Assembly: GCA_030268105.1 (NCBI GenBank)
Contig: BSDZ01000078.1
Span: forward strand, 7,434,340-7,498,339
Direction: 5' to 3'
DNA length: 64,000 bases
Source of the DNA: Volvox africanus
Taxonomy: Eukaryota > Chlorophyta > Chlorophyceae > Chlamydomonadales > Volvocaceae
Shown: positions 14,878-29,793 of the stretch, piece by piece
Layout of the letters: each line of letters starts with the position of its first letter
How positions within the stretch are numbered: position 1 is the first letter of the stretch
Made by a program: the position numbers and the translations under genes
Notes under the pieces: model-generated
What the model saw: the letters and a program-made list of their open reading frames with translations, nothing else
Databases searched by the model: none
What the model was told of the DNA's origin: nothing

Positions 14878-17008
14878 TCATGTTGTCGCAGTCATGATAC
14901 ATAGAGAGAATTCTAGATAAGCAAGGATTGGAGGTAGTCAGATCGAGAGCCATTCCAATAGCAGTAGGCGTGAAGATGATGAAGTGGACATACTGGAGGA
15001 TCCATCGCCATATAGGGCACTGGTCGGCAAATTGAATAACTTGGAATTTAGTACCCGACCAGACTTAGGATATGCCCTAAGCGTACTGTCCAGGTTTATG
15101 GGCAAGCCTAACAAGATGGCAATGGGAATGCCAATAAGGTCCATGGTACGGAGGAGATGGTTGCGTATGCTATAGTGAAAGCGTTCGGGGGATGCCTTGT
15201 TAAGGGACAACGTATAGCGTATTGGACTTATGATGGATGATGGAATTACGTGGACGCTGATATGTGGCGATATCTGTGGAGTGTCGAAGTAAATATGTCA
15301 TGAGCAGCAGACGTTAATTGTTCCTGTAAAATTTACCTACCAACGTTTGCAAATTTAACCTACCATATAATAAAGATTGTCCTGTCCTGGTTCATGGATA
15401 GAACCCCGTAAGTCTCACACTTGTCTCGCACAACAAAGGAATTGTACATTTAATAATCGGCAAAATTTTGGTTTCTGATTTGGCGGTAATTATATTATTT
15501 AGCTGAAGAGCAACTTTCATTTCGTTTGACCACTTCATTTCGTTTCACCACATGAAAGTGTGCCCACATTAGCAACTGAAATGAAAAAGTGGCAAATGTT
15601 CGAAAACTTATTGAATACTAAAAGGGTAAATGCGTAAGCAATTGCACCAGCAGTTTAACATTTAAAAGCCCGCACCATAATGATAGCCCGCACCATAACT
15701 GTTCTGACGGAAAATAAATTTTTCAGCTGAAGAGCAATGATAAAGGCCAATTTAAATTCGATTTCCGCAAGAAAGTGCCCAGATTGAGTATAAGCAACTG
15801 AATGCAATTCAATAAAAAAAGCAATTCAAAAAGTGGCAAAATGTCAAAATAATTTCAACACGATTCAAAGCAAAAAGGGTAAATACTTAAGGAATTGCAC
15901 AAGCATTAAAATATTTCACAGCCGGCATCATAATGATTTCTGTTCTGACAAGAATTATAATATTCAATTGAATACAACATAAAGGGCAGTTTCCCATCTT
16001 TTTACCCCATACAAAGCCAGTGGCACCCTGAGATCATCAAACCCGGCCTCCAAGCGCGGCACGCACCCGCCATTGGTTAAAGCAGTTGCCGGCTGATGGC
16101 ACCCCGGGGGAATGCCGGGTAAATTTTCAGCTGAAGAGCAATAATGAGGGCCAGTTCAATTTTGATTTTGAACACTCATGAGTGAAAGAATGTCAGCAAA
16201 TATGAGGGGGGGCCGGACGCTTTGCTGACACACAACAATTCACTCAATACGCAAGGATACTATAATGGTGTCGTACTGAAGATAACTGAACATAACATCA
16301 CCCATTAGTGCACAACTTCCTTTGTTTGCATGCACATTTGTTATAAAATAGATAACACAGTACACTTCTCCTCCCTATCCAGGCAGCCTTTTCTATGTCA
16401 AGTTGTATGCCATCCCCATTTCGTGGCGGCAGAAGGGTGACTTCATCTCTGGTAGAGCCTTTGCAAACGTTGCAGGTAACATCTCCGTACGGCAGTATAC
16501 CAGCACTACTTCCCCACTTGCAACACTCTCCCGGTGCTTTACATCAACATGCTTCGTTCTTGATGCATATATGGGATATTTGCCTAGGTTCATCGCTCCT
16601 CGCGAGTACACCCAGATCTTAATTTTTGAGTTGTTGATGTCCATGCCTCCGCGCATTTGGTTAAGCATTTGGCTTCTCGAACTGCACAGGGCTTCTCCGC
16701 TTCCACGGATGTAGCCACTCTTCACTTCATGCCCTTATCAGCCTTGGCTTGGCGTAATCCTTATTCCTAACTTGTCATCACCTCGACGAATATGGATATT
16801 ATCAGGACGCCGCTCAGAAAAGCTGTAGATAGGTGTTGAAGTCAACAAAGCGCCCGGCCGTATTGTCCGGCGCTCCTATCGGATTAATTCCATTTAAGTC
16901 CGATCAAGCATTGTTCGTCGAAGAGCACGGTTGTTATCAGCTAGGTTAAGAAGGATATCTCAAACGGATTACGACGTTTCTGGGCATGGCGTCTTGATAA
17001 TAGAGATG
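14878..17008 (+). repeat. Array unit 8 (2131 bp)
   Basis: RT core 14984-15175; RNase H C-half 16393-16725 (-). Carries the 'gtaaaatttacc' variant of the paired 15-mer. Confidence 0.97.
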
Positions 17009-19139
17009 TCATGTTGTCGCAGTCATGATACATAGAGAGAATTCTAGATAAGCAAGGATTGGAGGTAGTCAGATCGAGAGCCATTCCAATAGCAGTAGGC
17101 GTGAAGATGATGAAGTGGACATACTGGAGGATCCATCGCCATATAGGGCACTGGTCGGCAAATTGAATAACTTGGAATTTAGTACCCGACCAGACTTAGG
17201 ATATGCCCTAAGCGTACTGTCCAGGTTTATGGGCAAGCCTAACAAGATGGCAATGGGAATGCCAATAAGGTCCATGGTACGGAGGAGATGGTTGCGTATG
17301 CTATAGTGAAAGCGTTCGGGGGATGCCTTGTTAAGGGACAACGTATAGCGTATTGGACTTATGATGGATGATGGAATTACGTGGACGCTGATATGTGGCG
17401 ATATCTGTGGAGTGTCGAAGTAAATATGTCATGAGCAGCAGACGTTAATTGTTCCTGTAAATTTTACCTACCAACGTTTGCAAATTTAACCTACCATATA
17501 ATAAAGATTGTCCTGTCCTGGTTCATGGATAGAACCCCGTAAGTCTCACACTTGTCTCGCACAACAAAGGAATTGTACATTTAATAATCGGCAAAATTTT
17601 GGTTTCTGATTTGGCGGTAATTATATTATTTAGCTGAAGAGCAACTTTCATTTCGTTTGACCACTTCATTTCGTTTCACCACATGAAAGTGTGCCCACAT
17701 TAGCAACTGAAATGAAAAAGTGGCAAATGTTCGAAAACTTATTGAATACTAAAAGGGTAAATGCGTAAGCAATTGCACCAGCAGTTTAACATTTAAAAGC
17801 CCGCACCATAATGATAGCCCGCACCATAACTGTTCTGACGGAAAATAAATTTTTCAGCTGAAGAGCAATGATAAAGGCCAATTTAAATTCGATTTCCGCA
17901 AGAAAGTGCCCAGATTGAGTATAAGCAACTGAATGCAATTCAATAAAAAAAGCAATTCAAAAAGTGGCAAAATGTCAAAATAATTTCAACACGATTCAAA
18001 GCAAAAAGGGTAAATACTTAAGGAATTGCACAAGCATTAAAATATTTCACAGCCGGCATCATAATGATTTCTGTTCTGACAAGAATTATAATATTCAATT
18101 GAATACAACATAAAGGGCAGTTTCCCATCTTTTTACCCCATACAAAGCCAGTGGCACCCTGAGATCATCAAACCCGGCCTCCAAGCGCGGCACGCACCCG
18201 CCATTGGTTAAAGCAGTTGCCGGCTGATGGCACCCCGGGGGAATGCCGGGTAAATTTTCAGCTGAAGAGCAATAATGAGGGCCAGTTCAATTTTGATTTT
18301 GAACACTCATGAGTGAAAGAATGTCAGCAAATATGAGGGGGGGCCGGACGCTTTGCTGACACACAACAATTCACTCAATACGCAAGGATACTATAATGGT
18401 GTCGTACTGAAGATAACTGAACATAACATCACCCATTAGTGCACAACTTCCTTTGTTTGCATGCACATTTGTTATAAAATAGATAACACAGTACACTTCT
18501 CCTCCCTATCCAGGCAGCCTTTTCTATGTCAAGTTGTATGCCATCCCCATTTCGTGGCGGCAGAAGGGTGACTTCATCTCTGGTAGAGCCTTTGCAAACG
18601 TTGCAGGTAACATCTCCGTACGGCAGTATACCAGCACTACTTCCCCACTTGCAACACTCTCCCGGTGCTTTACATCAACATGCTTCGTTCTTGATGCATA
18701 TATGGGATATTTGCCTAGGTTCATCGCTCCTCGCGAGTACACCCAGATCTTAATTTTTGAGTTGTTGATGTCCATGCCTCCGCGCATTTGGTTAAGCATT
18801 TGGCTTCTCGAACTGCACAGGGCTTCTCCGCTTCCACGGATGTAGCCACTCTTCACTTCATGCCCTTATCAGCCTTGGCTTGGCGTAATCCTTATTCCTA
18901 ACTTGTCATCACCTCGACGAATATGGATATTATCAGGACGCCGCTCAGAAAAGCTGTAGATAGGTGTTGAAGTCAACAAAGCGCCCGGCCGTATTGTCCG
19001 GCGCTCCTATCGGATTAATTCCATTTAAGTCCGATCAAGCATTGTTCGTCGAAGAGCACGGTTGTTATCAGCTAGGTTAAGAAGGATATCTCAAACGGAT
19101 TACGACGTTTCTGGGCATGGCGTCTTGATAATAGAGATG
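17009..19139 (+). repeat. Array unit 9 (2131 bp)
   Basis: RT core 17115-17306; RNase H C-half 18524-18856 (-). Has 'gtaaattttacc', so it differs from units 8 and 10 on either side. Confidence 0.97.
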
Positions 19140-21270
19140 TCATGTTGTCGCAGTCATGATACATAGAGAGAATTCTAGATAAGCAAGGATTGGAGGTAGT
19201 CAGATCGAGAGCCATTCCAATAGCAGTAGGCGTGAAGATGATGAAGTGGACATACTGGAGGATCCATCGCCATATAGGGCACTGGTCGGCAAATTGAATA
19301 ACTTGGAATTTAGTACCCGACCAGACTTAGGATATGCCCTAAGCGTACTGTCCAGGTTTATGGGCAAGCCTAACAAGATGGCAATGGGAATGCCAATAAG
19401 GTCCATGGTACGGAGGAGATGGTTGCGTATGCTATAGTGAAAGCGTTCGGGGGATGCCTTGTTAAGGGACAACGTATAGCGTATTGGACTTATGATGGAT
19501 GATGGAATTACGTGGACGCTGATATGTGGCGATATCTGTGGAGTGTCGAAGTAAATATGTCATGAGCAGCAGACGTTAATTGTTCCTGTAAAATTTACCT
19601 ACCAACGTTTGCAAATTTAACCTACCATATAATAAAGATTGTCCTGTCCTGGTTCATGGATAGAACCCCGTAAGTCTCACACTTGTCTCGCACAACAAAG
19701 GAATTGTACATTTAATAATCGGCAAAATTTTGGTTTCTGATTTGGCGGTAATTATATTATTTAGCTGAAGAGCAACTTTCATTTCGTTTGACCACTTCAT
19801 TTCGTTTCACCACATGAAAGTGTGCCCACATTAGCAACTGAAATGAAAAAGTGGCAAATGTTCGAAAACTTATTGAATACTAAAAGGGTAAATGCGTAAG
19901 CAATTGCACCAGCAGTTTAACATTTAAAAGCCCGCACCATAATGATAGCCCGCACCATAACTGTTCTGACGGAAAATAAATTTTTCAGCTGAAGAGCAAT
20001 GATAAAGGCCAATTTAAATTCGATTTCCGCAAGAAAGTGCCCAGATTGAGTATAAGCAACTGAATGCAATTCAATAAAAAAAGCAATTCAAAAAGTGGCA
20101 AAATGTCAAAATAATTTCAACACGATTCAAAGCAAAAAGGGTAAATACTTAAGGAATTGCACAAGCATTAAAATATTTCACAGCCGGCATCATAATGATT
20201 TCTGTTCTGACAAGAATTATAATATTCAATTGAATACAACATAAAGGGCAGTTTCCCATCTTTTTACCCCATACAAAGCCAGTGGCACCCTGAGATCATC
20301 AAACCCGGCCTCCAAGCGCGGCACGCACCCGCCATTGGTTAAAGCAGTTGCCGGCTGATGGCACCCCGGGGGAATGCCGGGTAAATTTTCAGCTGAAGAG
20401 CAATAATGAGGGCCAGTTCAATTTTGATTTTGAACACTCATGAGTGAAAGAATGTCAGCAAATATGAGGGGGGGCCGGACGCTTTGCTGACACACAACAA
20501 TTCACTCAATACGCAAGGATACTATAATGGTGTCGTACTGAAGATAACTGAACATAACATCACCCATTAGTGCACAACTTCCTTTGTTTGCATGCACATT
20601 TGTTATAAAATAGATAACACAGTACACTTCTCCTCCCTATCCAGGCAGCCTTTTCTATGTCAAGTTGTATGCCATCCCCATTTCGTGGCGGCAGAAGGGT
20701 GACTTCATCTCTGGTAGAGCCTTTGCAAACGTTGCAGGTAACATCTCCGTACGGCAGTATACCAGCACTACTTCCCCACTTGCAACACTCTCCCGGTGCT
20801 TTACATCAACATGCTTCGTTCTTGATGCATATATGGGATATTTGCCTAGGTTCATCGCTCCTCGCGAGTACACCCAGATCTTAATTTTTGAGTTGTTGAT
20901 GTCCATGCCTCCGCGCATTTGGTTAAGCATTTGGCTTCTCGAACTGCACAGGGCTTCTCCGCTTCCACGGATGTAGCCACTCTTCACTTCATGCCCTTAT
21001 CAGCCTTGGCTTGGCGTAATCCTTATTCCTAACTTGTCATCACCTCGACGAATATGGATATTATCAGGACGCCGCTCAGAAAAGCTGTAGATAGGTGTTG
21101 AAGTCAACAAAGCGCCCGGCCGTATTGTCCGGCGCTCCTATCGGATTAATTCCATTTAAGTCCGATCAAGCATTGTTCGTCGAAGAGCACGGTTGTTATC
21201 AGCTAGGTTAAGAAGGATATCTCAAACGGATTACGACGTTTCTGGGCATGGCGTCTTGATAATAGAGATG
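19140..21270 (+). repeat. Array unit 10 (2131 bp)
   Basis: RT core 19246-19437; RNase H C-half 20655-20987 (-). Carries 'gtaaaatttacc' like units 8, 11 and 12. Confidence 0.97.
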
Positions 21271-23400
21271 TCATGTTGTCGCAGTCATGATACATAGAGA
21301 GAATTCTAGATAAGCAAGGATTGGAGGTAGTCAGATCGAGAGCCATTCCAATAGCAGTAGGCGTGAAGATGATAAAGTGGACATACTGGAGGATCCATCG
21401 CCATATAGGGCACTGGTCGGCAAATTGAATAACTTGGAATTTAGTACCCGACCAGACTTAGGATATGCCCTAAGCGTACTGTCCAGGTTTATGGGCAAGC
21501 CTAACAAGATGGCAATGGGAATGCCAATAAGGTCCATGGTACGGAGGAGATGGTTGCGTATGCTATAGTGAAAGCGTTCGGGGGATGCCTTGTTAAGGGA
21601 CAACGTATAGCGTATTGGACTTATGATGGATGATGGAATTACGTGGACGCTGATATGTGGCGATATCTGTGGAGTGTCGAAGTAAATATGTCATGAGCAG
21701 CAGACGTTAATTGTTCCTGTAAAATTTACCTACCAACGTTTGCAAATTTAACCTACCATATAATAAAGATTGTCCTGTCCTGGTTCATGGATAGAACCCC
21801 GTAAGTCTCACACTTGTCTCGCACAACAAAGGAATTGTACATTTAATAATCGGCAAAATTTTGGTTTCTGATTTGGCGGTAATTATATTATTTAGCTGAA
21901 GAGCAACTTTCATTTCGTTTGACCACTTCATTTCGTTTCACCACATGAAAGTGTGCCCACATTAGCAACTGAAATGAAAAAGTGGCAAATGTTCGAAAAC
22001 TTATTGAATACTAAAAGGGTAAATGCGTAAGCAATTGCACCAGCAGTTTAACATTTAAAAGCCCGCACCATAATGATAGCCCGCACCATAACTGTTCTGA
22101 CGGAAAATAAATTTTTCAGCTGAAGAGCAATGATAAAGGCCAATTTAAATTCGATTTCCGCAAGAAAGTGCCCAGATTGAGTATAAGCAACTGAATGCAA
22201 TTCAATAAAAAAAGCAATTCAAAAAGTGGCAAATGTCAAAATAATTTCAACACGATTCAAAGCAAAAAGGGTAAATACTTAAGGAATTGCACAAGCATTA
22301 AAACATTTCACAGCCGGCATCATAATGATTTCTGTTCTGACAAGAATTATAATATTCAATTGAATACAACATAAAGGGCAGTTTCCCATCTTTTTACCCC
22401 ATACAAAGCCAGTGGCACCCTGAGATCATCAAACCCGGCCTCCAAGCGCGGCACGCACCCGCCATTGGTTAAAGCAGTTGCCGGCTGATGGCACCCCGGG
22501 GGAATGCCGGGTAAATTTTCAGCTGAAGAGCAATAATGAGGGCCAGTTCAATTTTGATTTTGAACACTCATGAGTGAAAGAATGTCAGCAAATATGAGGG
22601 GGGGCCGGACGCTTTGCTGACACACAACAATTCACTCAATACGCAAGGATACTATAATGGTGTCGTACTGAAGATAACTGAACATAACATCACCCATTAG
22701 TGCACAACTTCCTTTGTTTGCATGCACATTTGTTATAAAATAGATAACACAGTACACTTCTCCTCCCTATCCAGGCAGCCTTTTCTATGTCAAGTTGTAT
22801 GCCATCCCCATTTCGTGGCGGCAGAAGGGTGACTTCATCTCTGGTAGAGCCTTTGCAAACGTTGCAGGTAACATCTCCGTACGGCAGTATACCAGCACTA
22901 CTTCCCCACTTGCAACACTCTCCCGGTGCTTTACATCAACATGCTTCGTTCTTGATGCATATATGGGATATTTGCCTAGGTTCATCGCTCCTCGCGAGTA
23001 CACCCAGATCTTAATTTTTGAGTTGTTGATGTCCATGCCTCCGCGCATTTGGTTAAGCATTTGGCTTCTCGAACTGCACAGGGCTTCTCCGCTTCCACGG
23101 ATGTAGCCACTCTTCACTTCATGCCCTTATCAGCCTTGGCTTGGCGTAATCCTTATTCCTAACTTGTCATCACCTCGACGAATATGGATATTATCAGGAC
23201 GCCGCTCAGAAAAGCTGTAGATAGGTGTTGAAGTCAACAAAGCGCCCGGCCGTATTGTCCGGCGCTCCTATCGGATTAATTCCATTTAAGTCCGATCAAG
23301 CATTGTTCGTCGAAGAGCACGGTTGTTATCAGCTAGGTTAAGAAGGATATCTCAAACGGATTACGACGTTTCTGGGCATGGCGTCTTGATAATAGAGATG
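21271..23400 (+). repeat. Array unit 11 (2130 bp)
   Basis: RT core 21377-21568; RNase H C-half 22785-23117 (-). Private 'gatgataaagtgg' near 21,370, private 'attaaaacattt' near 22,300, and one base missing in 'ggcaaatgtcaaaat' near 22,231. Confidence 0.97.
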
Positions 23401-25531
23401 TCATGTTGTCGCAGTCATGATACATAGAGAGAATTCTAGATAAGCAAGGATTGGAGGTAGTCAGATCGAGAGCCATTCCAATAGCAGTAGGCGTGAAGAT
23501 GATGAAGTGGACATACTGGAGGATCCATCGCCATATAGGGCACTGGTCGGCAAATTGAATAACTTGGAATTTAGTACCCGACCAGACTTAGGATATGCCC
23601 TAAGCGTACTGTCCAGGTTTATGGGCAAGCCTAACAAGATGGCAATGGGAATGCCATAAGGTCCATGGTACGGAGGAGATGGTTGCGTATGCTATAGTGA
23701 AAGCGTTCGGGGGGATGCCTTGTTAAGGGACAACGTATAGCGTATTGGACTTATGATGGATGATGGAATTACGTGGACGCTGATATGTGGCGATATCTGT
23801 GGAGTGTCGAAGTAAATATGTCATGAGCAGCAGACGTTAATTGTTCCTGTAAAATTTACCTACCAACGTTTGCAAATTTAACCTACCATATAATAAAGAT
23901 TGTCCTGTCCTGGTTCATGGATAGAACCCCGTAAGTCTCACACTTGTCTCGCACAACAAGGAATTGTACATTTAATAATCGGCAAAATTTTGGTTTCTGA
24001 TTTGGCGGTAATTATATTATTTAGCTGAAGAGCAACTTTCATTTCGTTTGACCACTTCATTTCGTTTCACCACATGAAAGTGTGCCCACATTAGCAACTG
24101 AAATGAAAAAGTGGCAAATGTTCGAAAACTTATTGAATACTAAAAGGGTAAATGCGTAAGCAATTGCACCAGCAGTTTAACATTTAAAAGCCCGCACCAT
24201 AATGATAGCCCGCACCATAACTGTTCTGACGGAAAATAATTTTTCAGCTGAAGAGCAATGATAAAGGCCAATTTAAATTCGATTTCCGCAAGAAAGTGCC
24301 CAGATTGAGTATAAGCAACTGAATGCAATTCAATAAAAAAAGCAATTCAAAAAGTGGCAAAATGTCAAAAATAATTTCAACACGATTCAAAGCAAAAAAG
24401 GGTAAATACTTAAGGAATTGCACAAGCATCAAAATATTTCACAGCCGGCATCATAATGATTTCTGTTCTGACAAGAATTATAATATTCAATTGAATACAA
24501 CATAAAGGGCAGTTTCCCATCTTTTTACCCCATACAAAGCCAGTGGCACCCTGAGATCATCAAACCCGGCCTCCAAGCGCGGCACGCACCCGCCATTGGT
24601 TAAAGCAGTTGCCGGCTGATGGCACCCCGGGGGAATGCCGGGTAAATTTTCAGCTGAAGAGCAATAATGAGGGCCAGTTCAATTTTGATTTTGAACACTC
24701 ATGAGTGAAAGAATGTCAGCAAATATGAGGGGGGGCCGGACGCTTTGCTGACACACAACAATTCACTCAATACGCAAGGATACTATAATGGTGTCGTACT
24801 GAAGATAACTGAACATAACATCACCCATTAGTGCACAACTTCCTTTGTTTGCATGCACATTTGTTATAAAATAGATAACACAGTACACTTCTCCTCCCTA
24901 TCCAGGCAGCCTTTTCTATGTCAAGTTGTATGCCATCCCCATTTCGTGGCGGCAGAAGGGTGACTTCATCTCTGGTAGAGCCTTTGCAAACGTTGCAGGT
25001 AACATCTCCGTACGGCAGTATACCAGCACTACTTCCCCACTTGCAACACTCTCCCGGTGCTTTACATCAACATGCTTCGTTCTTGATGCATATATGGGAT
25101 ATTTGCCTAGGTTCATCGCTCCTTCGCGAGTACACCCAGATCTTAATTTTGAGTTGTTGATGTCCATGCCTCCGCGCATTTGGTTAAGCATTTGGCTTCT
25201 CGAACTGCACAGGGCTTCTCCGCTTCCACGGATGTAGCCACTCTTCACTTCATGCCCTTATCAGCCTTGGCTTGGCGTAATCCTTATTCCTAACTTGTCA
25301 TCACCTCGACGAATATGGATATTATCAGGACGCCGCTCAGAAAAGCTGTAGATAGGTGTTGAAGTCAACAAAGCGCCCGGCCGTATTGTCCGGCGCTCCT
25401 ATCGGATTAATTCCATTTAAGTCCGATCAAGCATTGTTCGTCGAAGAGCACGGTTGTTATCAGCTAGGTTAAGAAGGATATCTCAAACGGATTACGACGT
25501 TTCTGGGCATGGCGTCTTGATAATAGAGATG
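23401..25531 (+). repeat. Array unit 12 (2131 bp, indels begin)
   Basis: Net length is standard but several single-base gains and losses cancel out: a missing A in 'atgccataagg' (breaks the RT core near 23,656), extra G near 23,711, missing A near 23,958, extra A near 24,369 and 24,398, extra T in 'ctccttcgcg' near 25,122, and missing T near 25,149. RNase H C-half 24916-25248 (-) is frame-shifted internally. Confidence 0.95.
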
Positions 25532-27663
25532 TCATGTTGTCGCAGTCATGATACATAGAGAGAATTCTAGATAAGCAAGGATTGGAGGTAGTCAGATCGA
25601 GAGCCATTCCAATAGCAGTAGGCGTGAAGATGATGAAGTGGACATACTGGAGGATCCATCGCCATATAGGGCACTGGTCGGCAAATTGAATAACTTGGAA
25701 TTTAGTACCCGACCAGACTTAGGATATGCCCTAAGCGTACTGTCCAGGTTTATGGGCAAGCCTAACAAGATGGCAATGGGAATGCCAATAAGGTCCATGG
25801 TACGGAGGAGATGGTTGCGTATGCTATAGTGAAAGCGTTCGGGGGATGCCTTGTTAAGGGACAACGTATAGCGTATTGGACTTATGATGGATGATGGAAT
25901 TACGTGGACGCTGATATGTGGCGATATCTGTGGAGTGTCGAAGTAAATATGTCATGAGCAGCAGACGTTAATTGTTCCTGTAAATTTTACCTACCAACGT
26001 TTGCAAATTTAACCTACCATATAATAAAGATTGTCCTGTCCTGGTTCATGGATAGAACCCCGTAAGTCTCACACTTGTCTCGCACAACAAAGGAATTGTA
26101 CATTTAATAATCGGCAAAATTTTGGTTTCTGATTTGGCGGTAATTATATTATTTAGCTGAAGAGCAACTTTCATTTCGTTTGACCACTTCATTTCGTTTC
26201 ACCACATGAAAGTGTGCCCACATTAGCAACTGAAATGAAAAGTGGCAAATGTTCGAAAACTTATTGAATACTAAAAGGGTAAATGCGTAAGCAATTGCAC
26301 CAGCAGTTTAACATTTAAAAGCCCGCACCATAATGATAGCCCGCACCATAACTGTTCTGACGGAAAATAAATTTTTCAGCTGAAGAGCAATGATAAAGGC
26401 CAATTTAAATTCGATTCCGCAAGAAAGTGCCCAGATTGAGTATAAGCAACTGAATGCAATTCAATAAAAAAAAGCAATTCAAAAAGTGGCAAAATGTCAA
26501 AATAATTTCAACACGATTCAAAGCAAAAGGGTAAATACTTAAGGAATTGCACAAGCATCAAAATATTTCACAGCCGGCATCATAATGATTTCTGTTCTGA
26601 CAAGAATTATAATATTCAATTGAATACAACATAAAGGGCAGTTTCCCATCTTTTACCCCATACAAAGCCAGTGGCACCCTGAGATCATCAAACCCGGCCT
26701 CCAAGCGCGTCACGCACCCGCCATTGGTTAAAGCAGTTGCCGGCTGATGGCACCCCGGGGGAATGCCGGGTAAATTTTCAGCTGAAGAGCAATAATGAGG
26801 GCCAGTTCAATTTTGATTTTGAAACACTCATGAGTGAAAGAATGTCAGCAAATATGAGGGGGGGCCGGACGCTTTGCTGACACACAACAATTCACTCAAT
26901 ACGCAAGGATACTATAATGGTGTCGTACTGAAGATAACTGAACATAACATCACCCATTAGTGCACAACTTCCTTTGTTTGCATGCACATTTGTTATAAAA
27001 TAGATAACACAGTACACTTCTCCTCCCTATCCAGGCAGCCTTTTCTATGTCAAGTTGTATGCCATCCCCATTTCGTGGCGGCAGAAGGGTGACTTCATCT
27101 CTGGTAGAGCCTTTGCAAACGTTGCAGGTAACATCTCCGTACGGCAGTATACCAGCACTACTTCCCCACTTGCAACACTCTCCCGGTGCTTTACATCAAC
27201 ATGCTTCGTTCTTGATGCATATACGGGATATTTGCCTAGGTTCATCGCTCCTCGCGAGTACAACCCAGATCTTAATTTTTGAGTTGTTGATGTCCATGCC
27301 TCCGCGCATTTGGTTAAGCATTTGGCTTCTCGAACTGCACAGGGCTTCTCCGCTTCCACGGATGTAGCCACTCTTCACTTCATGCCCTTATCAGCCTTGG
27401 CTTGGCGTAATCCTTATTCCTAACTTGTCATCACACCTCGACGAATATGGATATTATCAGGACGCCGCTCAGAAAAGCTGTAGATAGGTGTTGAAGTCAA
27501 CAAAGCGCCCGGCCGTATTGTCCGGCGCTCCTATCGGATTAATTCCATTGAAGTCCGATCAAGCATTGTTCGTCGAAGAGCACGGTTGTTATCAGCTAGG
27601 TTAAGAAGGATATCTCAAACGGATTACGACGTTTCTGGGCATGGCGTCTTGATAATAGAGATG
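25532..27663 (+). repeat. Array unit 13 (2132 bp, indel-rich)
   Basis: RT core 25638-25829 is intact relative to the consensus; the minus RNase H region at 27045-27378 is split by an extra A near 27,262. Other changes include 'tcgattccgc', 'gcgcgtcacg', 'atacgggat', 'tcacacctcg' and 'ccattgaagtcc'. Confidence 0.95.
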
Positions 27664-29793
27664 TCATGTTGTCGCAGTCATGATACATAGAGAGAATTCT
27701 AGATAAGCAAGGATTGGAGGTAGTCAGATCGAGAGCCATTCCAATAGCAGTTGGCGTGAAGATGATGAAGTGGACATACTGGAGGATCCATCGCCATATA
27801 GGGCACTGGTCGGCAAATTGAATAACTTGGAATTTAGTACCCGACCAGACTTAGGATATGCCCTAAGCGTACTGTCCAGGTTTATGGGCAAGCCTAACAA
27901 GATGGCAATGGGAATGCCAATAAGGTCCATGTACGGAGGAGATGGTTGCGTATGCTATAGTGAAAGCGTTCGGGGGATGCCTTGTTAAGGGACAACGTAT
28001 AGCGTATTGGACTTATGATGGATGATGGAATTACGTGGACGCTGATATGTGGCGATATCTGTGGAGTGTCGAAGTAAATATGTCATGAGCAGCAGACGTT
28101 AATTGTTCCTGTAAATTTTACCTACCAACGTTTGCAAATTTAACCTACCATATAATAAAGATTGTCCTGTCCTGGTTCATGGATAGAACCCCGTAAGTCT
28201 CACACTTGTCTCGCACAACAAAGGAATTGTACATTTAATAATCGGCAAAATTTTGGTTTCTGATTTGGCGGTAATTATATTATTTAGCTGAAGAGCAACT
28301 TTCATTTCGTTTGACCACTTCATTCGTTTCACCACATGAAAGTGTGCCCACATTAGCAACTGAAATGAAAAAGTGGGCAAATGTTCGAAAACTTATTGAA
28401 TACTAAAAGGGTAAATGCGTAAGCAATTGCACCAGCAGTTTAACATTTAAAAGCCCGCACCATAATGATAGCCCGCACCATAACTGTTCTGACGGAAAAT
28501 AAATTTTTCAGCTGAAGAGCAATGATAAAGGCCAATTTAAATTCGATTTCCGCAAGAAAGTGCCCAGATTGAGTATAAGCAACTGAATGCAATTCAATAA
28601 AAAAGCAATTCAAAAAGTGGCAAAATGTCAAAATAATTTCAACACGATTCAAAGCAAAAAGGGTAAATACTTAAGGAATTGCACAAGCATCAAAATATTT
28701 CACAGCCGCATCATAATGATTTCTGTTCTGACAAGAATTATAATATTCAATTGAATACAACATAAAGGGCAGTTTCCCATCTTTTTACCCCATACAAAGC
28801 CAGTGGCACCCTGAGATCATCAAACCCGGCCTCCAAGCGCGGCACGCACCCGCCATTGGTTAAAGCAGTTGCCGGCTGATGGCACCCCGGGGGAATGCCG
28901 GGTAAATTTTCAGCTGAAGAGCAATAATGAGGGCCAGTTTCAATTTTGATTTTGAACACTCATGAGTGAAAGAATGTCAGCAAATATGAGGGGGGGCCGG
29001 ACGCTTTGCTGACACACAACAATTCACTCAATACGCAAGGATACTATAATGGTGTCGTACTGAAGATAACTGAACATAACATCACCCATTAGTGCACAAC
29101 TTCCTTTGTTTGCATGCACATTTGTTATAAAATAGATAACACAGTACACTTCTCCTCCCTATCCAGGCAGCCTTTTCTATGTCAAGTTGTATGCCATCCC
29201 CATTTCGTGGCGGCAGAAGGGTGACTTCATCTCTGGTAGAGCCTTTGCAAACGTTGCAGGTAACATCTCCGTACGGCAGTATACCAGCACTACTTCCCCA
29301 CTTGCAACACTCTCCCGGTGCTTTACATCAACATGCTTCGTTTCTTGATGCATATATGGGGATATTTGCCTAGGTTCATCGCTCCTCGCGAGTACACCCA
29401 GATCTTAATTTTTGAGTTGTTGATGTCCATGCCTCCGCGCATTTGGTTAAGCATTTGGCTTCTCGAACTGCACAGGGCTTCTCCGCTTCCACGGATGTAG
29501 CCACTCTTCACTTCATGCCCTTATCAGCCTTGGCTTGGCGTAATCCTTATTCCTAACTTGTCATCACCTCGACGAATATGGATATTATCAGGACGCCGCT
29601 CAGAAAAGCTGTAGATAGGTGTTGAAGTCAACAAAGCGCCCGGCCGTATTGTCCGGCGCTCCTATCGGATTAATTCCATTTAAGTCCGATCAAGCATTGT
29701 TCGTCGAAGGCACGGTTGTTATCAGCTAGGTTAAGAATGATATCTAAAACGGATTACGACGTTTCTGGGCATGGCGTCTTGATAATAGAGATG
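27664..29793 (+). repeat. Array unit 14 (2130 bp, indel-rich)
   Basis: The RT core from 27770 is shifted by a missing G in 'ccatgtacgg' near 27,930. The minus RNase H region at about 29,179-29,511 is broken by extra bases near 29,341 and 29,360. Changes also fall in non-homopolymer sequence, such as 'gtgggcaaat'. Confidence 0.95.

Noticed and set aside
28747..28959. Minus-strand frame across the GC-rich island, open in some units (also 60665-60916)
   Set aside because: It matches no protein family I know and is open only where indels shift the frame.
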